Source: Flavobacteriales bacterium (GTDB lineage Bacteria; Bacteroidota; Bacteroidia; Flavobacteriales_E; Vicingaceae). Taken from it: a stretch of 64,000 bases of DNA. The stretch covers positions 1 to 64,000 of the forward strand of contig PALM01000030.1 of the NCBI GenBank assembly GCA_002706365.1. The letters run 5' to 3'. This document shows, one piece after another, positions 62,343-64,000 of the stretch (its first letter is position 1; every line of letters starts with the position of its first letter). The notes under the pieces were generated by a model, which had not been told where the DNA came from, did not search any database, and saw only the letters and a program-made list of their open reading frames with translations. Both the position numbers and the translations under genes were made by a program.

Positions 62343-64000
62343 ATGGAATTAGCGCTTGTCGACTGGCTAATCATAATTGCCTATTTGGTTCTTGCTTTGG
62401 GAATAGGCTTGCGTTATAGAAATGCAGCATCCGGAAGTCTGACCGACTTCTTTCTGGGTGGAAGGAAGTTCCCCTGGTACCTTGCCGGGATCTCTATGGT
62501 GGCCACCACCTTTGCTGCTGACACTCCACTTTGGGTTACTGAAAAGATCGCTCAACACGGAATATCCGGGAACTGGCTGTGGTGGAATATGCTCATTGGT
62601 GGAATGCTAACCACCTTCTTTTTTGCCAAGCTCTGGCGAAAAGCCGAGATCATCACTGAGCTGGAGCTGATCGAGTTTCGCTATAAAGGTAAAGCAGCCG
62701 CCTTTCTCCGTGGATTTAAGTCGGTATACATGGGAATCTTCCTCAATGCTGTAATCATTGGATGGGTAAATACTGCATTGGGCACCATACTCATGAGCTT
62801 CTTTGATATTCCCGAATCAGAAGTGCTCTATTACATCTTAGGCGCTATGCTAATTGTGCTGATCTATTCTTCCTTGGCGGGATTAACAGGTGTAGCCATC
62901 ACCGATTTTGTGCAGTTCTTCATCGCAATGGGAGGATGTATAGTGCTTGCCATTGTGGTAGTCAACTCCGACGAAATTGGTGGAATTAGTGGTCTAAAGG
63001 AACAATTACCCGCTTGGCGATTCGACTTCTTCCCGAATATTGGAGATGGGAGTTTAAGTGAACAAGTGGGCACCTACAGCATTGGAATAGCTGCTTTTCT
63101 GTCATTTGGCTTGGTGCAATGGTGGGCAAGCTGGTATCCGGGAGCAGAACCAGGTGGCGGTGGCTACATTGCACAGAGGATGATGAGTGCCAGAAATGAG
63201 AAAGAAGCCATTTACGCCACTCTTTTCTTTCAAATTGCACATTACTGCCTTAGACCATGGCCTTGGATAATAGTGGGCTTATGTGCTTTGGTATTGTACC
63301 CTGATCTGAGCATTGAAGATTCTTCTCAAGGATTTGTATTGGCCATGAAGGATCATTTACCTGCGGGCTTGAAAGGATTGTTATTGGTGGCATTCCTCTC
63401 GGCCTATATGAGTACGCTTTCCACACAGTTGAATTGGGGAGCCAGCTACCTTACCAATGATCTATATCTGAGATTCTTAAGGAAAGGTAAAAAAGGTGAG
63501 ACAGAAGCGGAGAAGCAAAAAGACCTTGTTCAAAAGGGTCGTTTGTTCACTATTCTTATTGTATTCTTTGCATTGATAGCCGGTAGCCAGATGAAAACCA
63601 TAGATGGAGCCGCAAGATTCCTTATTGAGTGCGGTGCTGGTCTGGGAATGGTGCTTATACTTCGTTGGTATTGGTGGCGTATCAATGCCTGGAGTGAGAT
63701 TGTGGCCAGCATTGCTCCATTTGCGGGATATATAATGGCCAATTGGTGGCTAGAGTTGTCTGAGCCTTTCAATTTCCTATTCACAGTAGGTTTTAGCAGC
63801 ATATGTTGGATAGCTGCCACCTTCATTACCAAGCCGGAACCAAAAGAACATTTGCAAAAATTTTACGATAAAGTGGAACCCGCAGGCTGGTGGAAACCGT
63901 ATAAGCAGGAAGGTAAGAGACAAGCAATGTTACCTCTCATTATAGCCTGGATAAGTGCCATTATTATGGCCTATGCCCTACTTTTCCTAATTGGCGATCT
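62343..64000 (+). CDS. Sodium:solute symporter family protein, 3' partial
   Basis: Integral membrane secondary transporter of the SSS family; 552 codons are present and the frame runs off the window end. It starts at ATG 62343 (MELALVDWLIIIAYLVL). At least twelve hydrophobic helices are seen. A family sodium-site region is recognisable in TDFFLGGRKFPWYLAGISM and in the later LSAYMSTLSTQLNWGASYL. The branch with LWVTEKIAQHGISGNWLWW is common in Bacteroidota and resembles symporters of unknown substrate. Divergent from the rRNA methyltransferase gene. Confidence 0.92.
   Translation, partial: MELALVDWLIIIAYLVLALGIGLRYRNAASGSLTDFFLGGRKFPWYLAGISMVATTFAADTPLWVTEKIAQHGISGNWLWWNMLIGGMLTTFFFAKLWRKAEIITELELIEFRYKGKAAAFLRGFKSVYMGIFLNAVIIGWVNTALGTILMSFFDIPESEVLYYILGAMLIVLIYSSLAGLTGVAITDFVQFFIAMGGCIVLAIVVVNSDEIGGISGLKEQLPAWRFDFFPNIGDGSLSEQVGTYSIGIAAFLSFGLVQWWASWYPGAEPGGGGYIAQRMMSARNEKEAIYATLFFQIAHYCLRPWPWIIVGLCALVLYPDLSIEDSSQGFVLAMKDHLPAGLKGLLLVAFLSAYMSTLSTQLNWGASYLTNDLYLRFLRKGKKGETEAEKQKDLVQKGRLFTILIVFFALIAGSQMKTIDGAARFLIECGAGLGMVLILRWYWWRINAWSEIVASIAPFAGYIMANWWLELSEPFNFLFTVGFSSICWIAATFITKPEPKEHLQKFYDKVEPAGWWKPYKQEGKRQAMLPLIIAWISAIIMAYALLFLIGD

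Noticed and set aside
1-64000. Prophage, integrative element or insertion sequence
   Set aside because: No integrase, transposase, phage structural or conjugation gene is seen; the genes are ordinary chromosomal ones.

Overview
The window looks like a chromosomal segment of a Bacteroidota bacterium, most likely a Flavobacteriales-type marine or freshwater lineage. The evidence is eight secreted proteins that end in a type IX secretion system (T9SS) type A sorting domain, several matches to the Bacteroidota -7 promoter motif TAnnTTTG, genes that mostly lack Shine-Dalgarno sites, an archaeal/eukaryal-type prolyl-tRNA synthetase, and futalosine-pathway menaquinone genes. It is moderately AT-rich, densely coding, and shows no prophage, insertion sequence transposase, CRISPR array or rRNA operon. 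It carries one tRNA (Glu).

Layout. 1-9.5 kb: two overlapping secreted S8 proteases, a metallophosphatase and a large PNGase F-like secreted protein. 9.5-15.3 kb: rpsT, tRNA-Glu, an unknown protein and proS on the minus strand, then a lipoprotein and a FadL-like porin on the plus strand. 15.5-25.2 kb: hutU with a small Cys-rich protein, an ACC deaminase-like enzyme, a GH73/LysM muralytic enzyme, pheT, a WD40 protein and recG. 25.4-31.6 kb: three minus-strand secreted T9SS proteins forming a modular family (choice-of-anchor J and Omp28 modules shared between neighbours). 31.7-37.5 kb: an ABC exporter pair, a sigma-54 activator without a DNA-binding domain, and a T9SS protein. 37.7-47.6 kb: alaS, an M23 peptidase, a MerR regulator, and a tight minus-strand operon pepD-mqnB-mqnD-hldD-membrane protein. 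47.9-52.1 kb: a QueD/PTPS homologue with folE, a Bax-inhibitor-1 homologue, fabD and proline dehydrogenase. 52.2-64 kb: a frameshifted BspA-like secreted protein, an EI24/CysZ-like membrane protein, mqnA, a DinB-like protein, priA, a frameshifted GxxExxY nuclease-fold gene, pfkA, an RlmL-type rRNA methyltransferase, and a sodium:solute symporter that runs off the end.

The most unusual content is between the genes. From about 32.7 to 61 kb (and once at 15.5 kb) the spacers consist of degenerate tandem repeats that keep an exact 7-bp register for up to 21 units, although the unit sequence changes from place to place and even within one tract. They sit at gene ends, and in at least four cases they supply the last codons and/or the stop codon of the adjacent gene. 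At two boundaries a gene end is duplicated: the 5' end of the ABC permease and the 3' end of the merR gene. The same spacers also hold a family of about 146-bp elements with TTTCCCGC/GCGGGAAA ends, GGAC-N5-GTCC hairpins with compensatory stem changes, and a 25-bp palindrome doublet. Together these suggest an active, poorly characterised intergenic repeat process.

All function calls rest on reading motifs and family resemblance by eye. No database search was run.
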